Source: Volvox africanus
Lineage: Eukaryota > Chlorophyta > Chlorophyceae > Chlamydomonadales > Volvocaceae
Length of the DNA: 64,000 bases
Reading direction: 5' to 3'
Assembly (NCBI GenBank): GCA_030268105.1
Contig: BSDZ01000016.1
Coordinates: 2,735,501-2,799,500 of the forward strand
The notes beneath the pieces are model-generated. The model saw only the letters and a list, made by a program, of their open reading frames with translations, searched no databases and was not told the origin of the DNA. Position 1 is the first letter of the stretch. Each line of letters starts with the position of its first letter. Below are positions 46,543-55,909 of the stretch, one piece after another. A program made the translations under genes and the position numbers.

Positions 46543-47366
46543 TGTTGTGCTACGGTTAGTTTCCCGCCGATGCGTAGGTCGATGTGATCCTACAAGGCGA
46601 AGTGCTATTGTGATGAACACATTGCATATGAATGAATCTGCATGATATAAATGTATTCGTGTACATTTATATATGCATTTGGCATGTTGTCATTATCCAT
46701 CGCGACATCGCATCATGGCAAATCCGCCTAGCATGCATGAAAGCCCGAAGCATGGAAGTGCGCATTATGCTCGTGCTACAAAACGATAAGTAATATTATC
46801 TGATATAATATTACTTCATTAAAGCACACGTTGAGAGCGCCGCACTCGTCGTGATACATGCCCTGCAACCGGATATCGTTATCCGGACCCTTGCATCATG
46901 TGAATGCCGGAAAGGCTTATACGTTGTTATGCGTAGACATCGCCTATACGCAGTAGGGTTGTCACATCTAGGATCGGCCTCCTGATGTGAATCGTACGGC
47001 ATTGCGATGCTGCGAGTATAACAGATGTGAGGACGGCTAAGCAAGATAAGACATTCGATACCGGAGAACACTCGTGTGTTCTATATTACTATTGCTATAC
47101 GCTATTCTACTTAGCCCGAGCTAAGCCTGAACTTCGCTAATCACCGCCGCGTGATGATTGCTTGCTTCCGGCGCTGACGGCGATTTCGTCCATTGCATCG
47201 TTCCGATCTGTAAGACTGTAAGTTATATCTCTCTTCGTCTTGAAGTCTTCCGCTGTCTCTGTTTGCTCTCGCTTGCCTTGCTGTACTTGCAAGTGCTCGC
47301 GCATCGGTGTCGAAAGTCTCCAGACGCGCAGATACTTATGAGCAAACGCGAAGGAGAGGTACAACA
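46543..47366 (+). repeat. LTR, family A (A11)
   Basis: 824 bp, complete; duplicate of 32945-33768. Confidence 0.94.
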
Positions 47367-47853
47367 AATTGGTATCGAGACAGGTTCGTTGCCTAACTGT
47401 CTCTTTGTGTCAAATCGGAAGTAGGTTCTCTCTATGGCGAGTTCCAGCGACAAACCACGTGGACCGCTAGACACTTTTGCCGAACACCTAGGCCGCGCCG
47501 TATTGGACACCACTGCTTCCGGTTTGTAATCGTTAAATTGCTTTTGTCTAGATTGCTGCACTTGTTGTGTAAGTGTACGCTCTGAGTCGCAGGTAATCTC
47601 AGTGCTCCGGCATTGCTTGCCGCGACGATTGAGACCGGCTTTCGTCCGGACCAGTTGGCGACTCTTATCGCCCAAACTATGGAGATCAGGACTCAGCTGG
47701 GCAAGTACCTGCTGAATTTGCTGAATCTTCTCAAGAGTACTGTCGGTAGGCTCACCGAACTGTTTTGTACTCTTGCCTTTGCGGTAGAAGTCGTCTTCTA
47801 TTACGCAAACCTAGGGTATTGCTTCGTGTTCCATGTCTGCGGAACGCGACGAT
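47367..47853 (+). other. A11 leader, truncated at gag start
   Basis: Duplicate of the A8 leader, including the diverged spliced ORF from ATG 47434; joined to an LTR start at 47854. Confidence 0.8.
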
Positions 47854-48158
47854 TGTTGTGCTACAGTTCATTTCCCGCCAATGCGTAGGTCGATGCGACC
47901 CTACAAGGCGAAGTGTTATCTTGATGAACGCATGAATGACTATTGCATATGAATGAACCTGCATGATATAGATGTATTCGCATACATTTATATATGCATT
48001 TGGCGTGTTATCATTATCCATCACGACATCGCATCATGGAAAATCCGCCTAGCATGCATGGAATACCGAATCATTGAAGTGTGCATTATGCTCGTGCTAT
48101 GAAACTATAAGTAATATTATTTAATATAATATTACTTCATTACAGCACACGTTGAGAG
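47854..48158 (+). repeat. One 305-bp partial LTR
   Basis: Counterpart of 34256-34865 with one unit fewer; starts TGTTGTG and stops at CACACGTTGAGAG before the full LTR. Confidence 0.92.
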
Positions 48159-48991
48159 TGTTGTGCTACGGTTCGTTTCCCGCCAATGCGTAGGTCGATG
48201 CGATCCTACAAGGCGAAGTGTTATCTTGATGAATGCATGAATGACTATTGCATATGAATGAACCTGCATGATATAGATGTATTCACATACATTTATATAT
48301 GCATTTGGCATGTTATCATTATCCATCACGACATCGCATCATGGCAAATCCGCCTAGCATCCATGAAATACCGAATCATTGAAGTGCGCATTATGCTCGT
48401 GCTACAAAACGATAAGTAATATTATCTGATATAATATTACTTCATTACAGCACACGTTGAGAGCGCCGCACTCGTCACGATGCATGCCTTGCAACCAAAT
48501 ATCGTTATTCGGACCCTTGCATCATGCGAATGGCGGAAAGGCTTATACGTTGTTATGCTTGGACTTCGCCTATACGCAGTAGCGTTGTCACACTTAGGAT
48601 CGGCCTCCTAGTGTGAATCGTACGGCATTGTGATGCTGCGAGTATAACAGATGCGAGGACGGCTAAGCTAGACAAGACATTCGACACTGGAGAACACTCG
48701 TGTGTTCTACATTATTATTGATATACGCTACTCTACTTAGCCCGAGCTAAGCCTAAATTTCGCTATTCACCACCGCGTGATGATTGCTTGCTTCCGGCGC
48801 TGACGGCGATTGCGTCCATTGCACCGCTTCGATCTGTAAGACTGTAAGTTATATCTCTTCTTGTTTGAAGTCTTCCGCTGTCTCTGTTTGCTCGTGCTTG
48901 CCTTGCTGTACTTGCAAGTGCTCGCACATTGGTGTCGCAAGCCTTCAGACGCGCAGATACTGATGAGCAAACACGAAGGAGAGGTACAACA
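48159..48991 (+). repeat. 5' LTR of A12
   Basis: 833 bp, complete TGTTGTG...GTACAACA. Confidence 0.95.
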
Positions 48992-49457
48992 AATTGGTAT
49001 CGAGACAGGTTCGTTGCCTAACTGTCTCTCTTTGTCTAATCAGAAGTAGGCTCTTTCTATGGGGAGTTCCAGCGACGAACCACGAGGACCGCTAGATACT
49101 TTTGCCGAAGACCTAGGCCGCGCAATTTTGGAAGCCGCCGCTTCCGGTTTGTAATTGTTTAATTGCTTTTGCTTAGATTGCTGCACTTGTTGTGTAAGTG
49201 TACGCTCTGAGTCGCAGGTAATCTCAGTGCACCGGCATTGCTTGCCGCGGCGACTGAGACCGGCTTTCGTCCGGACCATTTGGCGACTCTCATCGCCCAA
49301 ACTACGGAGATCAGGACTCAGCTGGGCAAGTACTTGCTGAGTTTACTGATTCTTCTCAAGAGTACTGTCGGTAGGCTCACCGAATCGCTTTGTACTCTTG
49401 CCTTTGCGATAGAAGTCGGCTTCTATTACGCAAACCTAGGGTATCGTTTCGTGCTCC
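48992..49457 (+). other. A12 leader with primer binding site
   Basis: Primer binding site from 48995 (TGGTATCGAGACAGG). Contains most of the leader ORF. Confidence 0.8.
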
Positions 49458-49492
49458 ATGTCCGCGGAACACGACGATACGCCGCACACTAG
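49059..49492 (+). CDS. Candidate spliced leader ORF, A12 copy (120 aa), reference
   Basis: Exon 1 (49059-49146) starts M-G-S-S-S-D-E-P-R-G and ends in the first base of a Gly codon. A 71-nt intron (49147-49217, GTTTGT...GTCGCAG, pyrimidine-rich) follows. Exon 2 (49218-49492) continues in frame as NLSAPALLAAATETGFRPDH, a Leu-rich amphipathic stretch (TQLGKYLLSLLILLKSTVGR) and a hydrophobic/aromatic tail, to TAG. Unspliced, exon 1 stops at TAA four bases into the intron. Exon/intron lengths and splice sites are the same in A3, A4, A5, A6 and A9. It overlaps gag (49458) by 35 nt in another frame. No similarity recognised. It could be an accessory protein, a leader peptide regulating gag translation, or chance; no RNA evidence is available. 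Confidence 0.5.
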
Positions 49493-50693
49493 CCTAGCTA
49501 GCCAACCCGATTTTGTTGTGGCTGCTAGAGCACCGGATAGAGGTCTTGAGACTGTTGGCGCGCGAGCCACTCAAGAGCCCCTTTTCCTTCAGACCCCTGC
49601 TCACTTAATTGTGCCGCATTCAGCAGTTAACACCAATATGGACAACACTGCTGGACCAAGGGTTCTGCCATTACCGCAAGCTCGAGGGTATGATGACATC
49701 CCTGAGGTGATGAGATTGTCAATTCCCGTTCCTAGGCTCAATATTTCGCTGACCGACAAGACACCAGGGCATAGCATAGCCGATGCAACTCGTGCGTACG
49801 TGCGTGACGCTAAAAAGTATCTCCAGGCTGTTCATGGTGGCGATAATGACGGTATCAGGTGTCTCTTCGTTGGTAACACCCTCGAGGGCTCAGCGAAGGA
49901 CTGGTATCGCAATTGGACCAACGCCCGGGGCAACTATACTTTTGACGAGATGGTCGCCGCTTTGCTCGCACGATTCACTACTGAGGTTCAAGCACGCGAT
50001 GTGGAAGCTCATAAGGTTTTGGCAGCCGGTAGCTACCACATGCGTCGGGATGAAAATGTACCTGCGTACCAGTCACGCTTCGAAGCACTTGTGACTCCCA
50101 TTGCTGACCTCACTGAATCCGAGCGTGTCTTTTGGTTTAGGCGAGGCCTGACAAAACTTTTGGCTAAATGGTGCGCTACTGACTTGGTTGGAGCGCAGAT
50201 CAAGTCGTATGATGCTTTGGTCGCTTTTGCTAAGGGCACGGAGATACGACTCCTTGCCGGTGAGGAAGATGTCAAGTCTGTCCCTCGTGCAAATGCCGTG
50301 CAAGTGCAGGATCCGCTTGGGGAAGCTGTAGCCCTCGACCAGGAACTCGGAGCGACCCGCCCCACGCCTACTGCCGCGACGCGACGCAGCAACCGGCAAC
50401 GCCAGGCGCGCGGGGGCGCTAGCTCGGGTGTCCGTGGGTCAGGAGGAGCAGGTCCGAGCTCGGACCCGGCTAAAAACAGGAAGCGTGGTGGTGCGCCGTC
50501 GTCGGCAGCCACACAGCGTTCCGACCCCAATGCGAAGCGGACTCGCACGGACGACACGTATATGCCAAAATGGAATTGCAATCGTTCCGAATTCGAGCGT
50601 AGGAAATTGGCCAACGTTTGTCTACGGTGTGCGGAGAGCCATTCCACGAAGGATTGCCCTCTAATGCCGCCGTTTGTACCTCAGCCGAAATAG
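49458..50693 (+). CDS. gag: gag of A12, intact (411 aa), reference
   Basis: Open from ATG (start chosen as the first in-frame ATG shared by all complete copies; weak context CTCCATGT) to UAG 50691-50693. Residues 1-85 are polar and low in structure. About 95-250 form the Retrotrans_gag-like helical core (DAKKYLQAVHGG, SAKDWYRNW, YTFDEMVAALLARF, ERVFWFRRGLTKLLAKW). About 290-370 form a Gly/Ser/Arg-rich RNA-binding-like linker. The zinc knuckle is C388-C391-H395-C400, spacing CX2CX3HX4C. It would assemble cytoplasmic particles. The pol frame continues directly after the UAG. Confidence 0.92.
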   Translation: MSAEHDDTPHTSLASQPDFVVAARAPDRGLETVGARATQEPLFLQTPAHLIVPHSAVNTNMDNTAGPRVLPLPQARGYDDIPEVMRLSIPVPRLNISLTDKTPGHSIADATRAYVRDAKKYLQAVHGGDNDGIRCLFVGNTLEGSAKDWYRNWTNARGNYTFDEMVAALLARFTTEVQARDVEAHKVLAAGSYHMRRDENVPAYQSRFEALVTPIADLTESERVFWFRRGLTKLLAKWCATDLVGAQIKSYDALVAFAKGTEIRLLAGEEDVKSVPRANAVQVQDPLGEAVALDQELGATRPTPTAATRRSNRQRQARGGASSGVRGSGGAGPSSDPAKNRKRGGAPSSAATQRSDPNAKRTRTDDTYMPKWNCNRSEFERRKLANVCLRCAESHSTKDCPLMPPFVPQPK

Positions 50694-50704
50694 GGGCTTG
50701 CCCG
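50691..50704 (+). promoter_or_regulatory. gag-pol UAG, A12
   Basis: UAG followed by GGGCTTGCCC; the GGG/CCC stem with CUUG loop is kept, with three to four pairs. The frame is open on both sides. Confidence 0.45.
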
Positions 50705-51215
50705 GGTTCCTGCAGAGGGGGCACCACCTGGGATTTCTGAACTAACGTGTGGTCGGTGGTCATCCTTACGGCCAGCCGTTAAGGCATTGTTGCCTTGTGT
50801 ACTTGGACACATCGAGCGAGTCATTGCACGACGCATCACGCTTGACGGACGCACGGGACTTCTCTGCTTCGACCCGTTGTGTAATTTGTTTACACCTCTC
50901 CGTCCCCTGTCGTCTATCGATCTGTCTAACCACGTGGTTTTGTTCATCCCCTCATCTCTGCGTGAGATGTCGGAACAGTTGGCCGTATACAGGAGATGTA
51001 GGCGTCAATATCCAGGCACCGCCGCATGTGTTTTACTCCCCGCTTTCTGTCGGCGCAAGGCAGAGGCATCGTTAAGGGGTATGCGGCATGTCCACCGGTT
51101 CGAGCCGGGCACCGTTTTGTTTAATGGTGTGGATCGGGAGGGTATGCTGGCTCCGTGGCCAAGTACATCCTACTCGGTTGACGTTTGGTACGAAGCTCCT
51201 GACGGGGGTGCCGTA

Positions 51216-51242
51216 CACTATAACAACGGATTCGTGCGTTAG
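51216..51242 (+). repeat. D1 left terminal inverted repeat
   Basis: 27 bp beginning CACTATAACAACGGATTCG. It differs from the right end at one base (G for A at position 13). Confidence 0.92.
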
Positions 51243-51740
51243 CTCGCGTTAGGCTCGCGTTAGGGACCCCTAATGCGAGCCTAACGCAAGCTTAACGTGA
51301 ACTAACGCAAGTTTACGCAAAGCCTAACGCAAAGCAAACGCATTGCGTTATTTTTTGCGTATTCCTAACGCACCCTAACGCAAACGCAAACATATTTTTT
51401 TTGGGGGGACGAATATTTTTGTGTTTACTTTGCGTTAGCTTACGCAACCTAACGCAAACTTACGCAAGGTCAAACGCGCCCAGATAGATTCTAAGGTGCG
51501 CGTTAGGCCTAACGCACCGCAAGCGTTAGAGATTCATGTGCAAGCAAAAAAGCATAGCGTGCATGAAAGGTAACGCACGAAAAGTTCTCTAACGCACAAT
51601 ATACGCAGGCTTAACGCGCATTAACGCGGATTAACGCGCTTGAATGCATGCTTGTGTATGCTGCGAATAATGCGTACACAGCCAATAGTTGTGGGTTGCG
51701 TAAAAGCTTTAACGCATGTAACTAACATATTCACACACTT
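51236..51740. repeat. D1 left subterminal repeat region
   Basis: More than twenty short GCGTTAG, CTAACGCA, TTACGCA and AACGCA motifs in both orientations, some as inverted pairs around a GGGACCC centre (51262-51270). In CACTA elements such subterminal arrays bind the transposition protein; that function here is by analogy. Confidence 0.8.
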
Positions 51741-52244
51741 TCGCAAGGTCTTACGCATGCGATAGCAACATTCGCACCACTTTCGCTTTGCGTACGAGGC
51801 AGGCTCGCATTCTTGCTCACTGTAGCTACTTTGGTCGTTCTGGTTATTTCTTTATTGTTTCGGTTATCATTCCTGTTATAGTTTGCTGTTTTACCCACCC
51901 GCTGCAGAATATTTTTAGTGTGTACGAATATATCCTGTCGTAATGTACATAGCTGTTATCAAGAATATCAATAGGATTTCAGTTTTAATAGGTGAAGATA
52001 TTCCAGGTGATTATTTACAGCTCATGATTCGGAAAGCATCCAGGTAAGCAGCTATTCATTCAACGAAACAATCAAATTCCTGCACATCCAATCCTGACAA
52101 TCAAATTTTGTTTATGAGCTCAATTATCATATGTACCATGCACCAATCATTTCAATCATCATTAGGCACATACATCCTAACTTCATCTGCCACCGCAGAT
52201 TTAGCAGCCCACCATAACATAAACATGTTAGATCTTAGTTCTAT
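51741..52244. other. D1 internal stretch without recognised gene
   Basis: About 500 bp, A+T-richer than the retroelements. No ORF, repeat or RNA recognised; the 3' untranslated region of the minus-strand D1 gene probably lies here. Confidence 0.4.
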
Positions 52245-53572
52245 CTAATAGTCTTCTATTTCACTCTCTCTGTTGTCGTCCTCCTCTGGTGCACTGGTGG
52301 CGTCATCCTGCTCGTCCTCAATCTTCTCGTCCTCGCTCACCTCCTCCAGCAACTCCTGTAAAGTTTAGAAAAGGAAAAGTATACTTATTTACATGCATAT
52401 GTATAAACGTAAATTAAGCTGTCACCACTCAGCAATTATCACTTCCGGTTACAATAATCTTAATCATGTCTAGGGTGGGCAGTGCTTTTAAGTACCACTA
52501 ATCATTCTAAAAGCAGAGTCTTTCATTTGCTGTACTATGTACTTGGACACTTTGTTACCTGTTTCTGCTTACTCCCTGAGCTCCCACGTTGACGTAGTGC
52601 CTGTGTACATCGCACACCTTCCGAAACACTCTTGACCTTTACCAGTCGAAACAACACATATTATAATTATACATTCAAACATGAAGGAAATTTAGATAAT
52701 AAGCTGAACTAAGGAAATTACCTTCTGTCGCTCGTAAATTTCATCGTCATCCGTAGACTTGTCTTCCAACGGCACCTGCTGGTCCAAAATATGTGAAGGG
52801 ACTTGGTAGTAATAAAAAGGTTATATTAAAAGTAAGTAATATCTGGCCTCAATATTTCGTACCTTTCTTTTGGTGCCCGTGCTTGGTCGCCTCACTTTCG
52901 TGGATGGCCGCACATCGTCATCGTTCGTTACCTTCAAGGTCCGACGTTAGCATACATATATGATTTGAGAAATTACAAGCTTACAATTTCTATCAAGAAA
53001 GAGAAAAATAAATCGACATGTGGCACACCAAACGACAAAGCACACAGGAAATGAAAAGGATATAACGAAACATGAAATTACAGCTCAATAAAACAGGAAG
53101 ACAGGATGAATGGGCTGTACCTTTTTTGCTGCCGCCTTGCTTGAGTTCCTAGCTTTCCTGCTGGAGTTCCTTGTCGTAGAGGGCTGTGAACTCTTTGCCT
53201 ACATAAAAAGGAAGTACGTTTGGGGAGAATAGGAACTCTTACATAAAAGACAGAAAGGAGAAAACAGGTTAAAGGACATTCATGATCTGTACATCCCTGT
53301 ACCTGAGATCCGTAATGTACATCACCCATCCAGCAATAGTTTTGCTAAGCGCGCCTGGTAATTTGCACACCCCATCATCCACTTTCCGTACTACTAGTAT
53401 TTGCACTAACCTGTCAGCGTCTAGCGGCCTTGACCTCTTTCTCCTGATGTATGCTAGCTGCGTTGGCAGCCAGCACCATCATCGATGCATCTTCACCATG
53501 CGCGGGCTGCTTTTGGCCTTTGCTAGGGCGCCCATTATGAGTTCCTAATGGCTCGTCATTTCGGCCGTTTTT
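52245..53572 (-). pseudogene. D1 minus-strand gene, seven predicted exons, one stop
   Basis: Exons on the minus strand: 53572-53411, 53344-53303, 53198-53121, 52931-52863, 52775-52722, 52636-52559, 52355-52245. Each boundary has GT and AG, every intron falls between codons (phase 0), and the last exon ends TAG. The joined frame has 198 codons with one TGA at 53416-53414. The product is Ser/Thr/Lys-rich in the middle (e.g. NSSRKARNSSKAAAKK) with a strongly acidic tail (EEVSEDEKIEDEQDD, EIEDY end), like a nuclear protein. No known domain recognised. Upstream exons are uncertain, so this is the 3' part of a longer gene, perhaps one of the transposon's own proteins or captured host sequence. Confidence 0.5.
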
Positions 53573-53678
53573 CTACGGGTTGGTGGCATTAAAGTATTTT
53601 GTACACGACAAAAATGAACGCAGGAAAAAAATATCATTCTTTTACCAGTTAAAGTAAAAAAACAAATGTTATGCATAC

Positions 53679-53815
53679 CTACTACTTAAAAGCGAAGAGT
53701 AGTGCTTCCGTACTCCGTCCAGGGTTGTGCGGCTGCCAATCAATCCCATGTAAGCAACAATGTTTTGTAACCCTGCTTTACAACATCCTTTATATGTACA
53801 TTTAATGCCACCCAT
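53679..53815 (-). pseudogene. Possible upstream exon of the D1 gene
   Basis: On the minus strand an ATG at 53815 opens MGGIKCTYKGCCKAGLQN... for 45 codons to a GT splice donor (AG|GTATGC) at 53678. The donor phase does not match the next predicted exon, so one boundary is wrong or the copy is frameshifted. It overlaps another short open stretch (KLYVCCLRKQGCPIELLPYD..., about 53800-53900). Confidence 0.3.
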
Positions 53816-55529
53816 TGTACACAGTCGTCAGGTCGTCCATGTCATACGGTAGCAGTTCTATTGGACAACCTTGCTTGCGCAGGCAGCATACGTATAATTT
53901 CTGCAGCATCAACAGCTAATCATATATTTGTAAAGAAATAATAATTGCTTCAGTAACGAATGGAGCCGCCTTCTGCTTATGATGGAAAGTCCCGTATACA
54001 TGACACTCTTTACATCCCGAAAACACTTTTTCCCTGAAAGTCAGGAACATTTTCAGTGTGTCATGCCTGGAAGTGAGCCACTAGAAGGCAACATTGCATC
54101 AGATCTGCTAGATGGCATCGACCAAGGCAGCAGCAGCTTGGCTCAAAGCTTGGCTCTTCCTGGTTTTAGTAGCAATGAGAAGTGACTTCATTGTGACGAG
54201 GATGTTTAGAATCACCATTGCAACGTTTGTACTAGAGATGCCCCGTCTATGTGCTATTGTTGTATCCTTAATGCATTTCGGTAATTCATTAAGATATAAT
54301 AATTATCTGTTTATTATTTTATAATATAATATATTTAATTATCATATTAACTGTTTCATGTTTCCATCTGGCATTCGATTTGTGGATTTGGTCTCGGCTG
54401 TCGACGACCAATACTAACCGACTTCCTGAAACATCCGAACCTGTCGGTTACTCCATAACCTGTATGGAATGGGCCATTTACCGCCTGAATGGTAAATGGT
54501 GGAACATCTGGTTCCTGGTTCACTGAATCTCCGGTTGTAGTGGTGACTTCTGAAGGTCACGCCCGGTTCGAGGCCTTATGGTCTCTCAAGTACGACCTAG
54601 TCGGCGGCTCTACTTAATCGGGCTCTGGCACAACAACCGGTATCTTTTGATACCACCCTTCGTGGGTACCATATACAACAGCTATTTGGGAGCCAGGGCC
54701 AGCGGGATGGGATGGAAGACCAGGGTTCTGGGCAGCCCTCAGTACAGTGCTGTCATCTGGTTAGGCACGTGCTTGGAGTTTCTGGAGCCATGAAACAATT
54801 TTGGTTAGGAATGTGCATGACGTTTTTGATGCGATGACAAAATAATGACCCTGCTGAAAATTGTGGCGTGAATCCGTTGAACTATTCATTCCCGTGCAGC
54901 GATTGAACTATTCTGCATTGCAATATGTCTGGATTGGGGAAGCATTGGGGTCATAGAGTACCTCTCACACATGCTCGTTTTCATGGTCAATTTTCACACA
55001 TATGCCAAGCTGCTATGATGCTTGCCAGACAAGGCTATCTAATTTTTGGGGCCTGCTCGATGTGTAACTGTGGCTCTTGGTGACTTTGTTTGGGTCTCCA
55101 TCTGGAAACATTGTTGCCTGGCTACTGTGTAAGGTTTGCTGTTGCCAAATTTCCGCGGTCCTTACCCAGACTTGCTAACTCCGGCAGCTTGCTGCTCAAT
55201 AATTAGAAAGCCTTCCATAATTAGAACGGTAGCCCTGAACAGCCATGTGTGGCACTTCAGAGTTCTATGTTATAAAGTAAGCCACATGTACAGGTTCTAA
55301 ATTCGTATAATGGTGGCGATTTAGCGATGTTAACAAGTGTTCACCAGAGCAATCTCTTGTACTAGGACTAATATTTATAGCGCTATCCTAAATTGAAACT
55401 GACTTTGATGATATTTTATGCACAAAGTCTCCATGCATCTGCACAATAAGAGCAACTAAGCAAAGTAAATAAATCCGGCCAACCCGTGCTTCGAACATTA
55501 TTATGCACTATCTACATAAACTTTGCGTA
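53816..55529. other. D1 internal sequence, no gene recognised
   Basis: Mostly A+T-rich. 54361-54835 is richer in G+C with small inverted repeats (CCATTTACC...GGTAAATGG, 54474-54499) and a 71-codon plus-strand open frame (54578-54793) with no recognised features. 54836-55500 shows nothing identifiable. Confidence 0.4.
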
Positions 55530-55909
55530 AAGTGCGTTACAGTGCGTTACAGTGCGTATGGTAACGCACTGTACGCAAGATATACGCAACCTGTTTGCGT
55601 AAAGTTAACGCGTGCGTTAGGTTTGCGATCGGAATGCGTACAGCTCGCGTTAGAACATACGCAAGCCCACGATTTTCGAGTATCACAAAACGTAATAAAA
55701 ATTACAGGGAACTTTCATACTCATTATAAATATTGTTTTCATTTAAAAGAACTTGAAAACGACGCACTATAACAGACGTTCTGTCAAGTTTTCTATATGT
55801 TGCGTTAGGCTCGCGTTAGGCCAACGCAAACTCAAACGCACAAAACGCAGCCTTACGCACACATACGCGCCCTAACGCGAGCCTAACGCACGAATCTGTT
55901 GTTATAGTG
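55530..55909. repeat. D1 right subterminal repeats and terminal inverted repeat
   Basis: GCGTTA/TAACGC motifs crowd 55530-55660 and 55800-55900, including a near-perfect tandem of AGTGCGTTAC at about 55530-55556. The terminal repeat is 55883-55909, ending GTTGTTATAGTG. The dense motif blocks are broken by about 140 bp of A+T-rich sequence (55665-55800). Confidence 0.82.

Larger units (their letters stand above)
34866..48158. repeat. Tandem duplication, unit 2 (13,293 bp)
   Basis: Repeats 21468-34865 in the same order and orientation: A9 for A6, A10 for A7, B2 for B1, A11 for A8, then one partial LTR. Long coding stretches differ by only a handful of bases, so the duplication is young relative to the damage it copied. 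Confidence 0.9.
51216..55909. mobile_element. D1: CACTA (EnSpm/CMC-type) DNA transposon, 4694 bp
   Basis: Starts CACTATAACAAC and ends with its inverse; terminal inverted repeats match over 27 bp with one mismatch. The flanking 3-bp GTA (51213-51215, 55910-55912) is a target duplication of the size known for CACTA elements, and removing the insertion restores GCC GTA GGT TAC of pol, as in A3. The ends carry dense subterminal GCGTTAG/CTAACGC repeats. No transposase domain is recognised, so it is probably non-autonomous or decayed. Confidence 0.9.

Noticed and set aside
49059..49492. Leader ORF as an envelope gene
   Set aside because: It lies before gag, is short, and has no clear signal peptide followed by an ectodomain and membrane anchor; envelope genes of LTR elements lie after pol.
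51236..51740. CRISPR-like short repeats
   Set aside because: Motifs are only about 7 bp, lie in both orientations without regular spacers, and sit at the ends of a DNA transposon in eukaryotic DNA.
54578..54793. 71-codon plus-strand frame in D1
   Set aside because: Short, no recognised domain, no splice or start context, and no second copy in the window for comparison.
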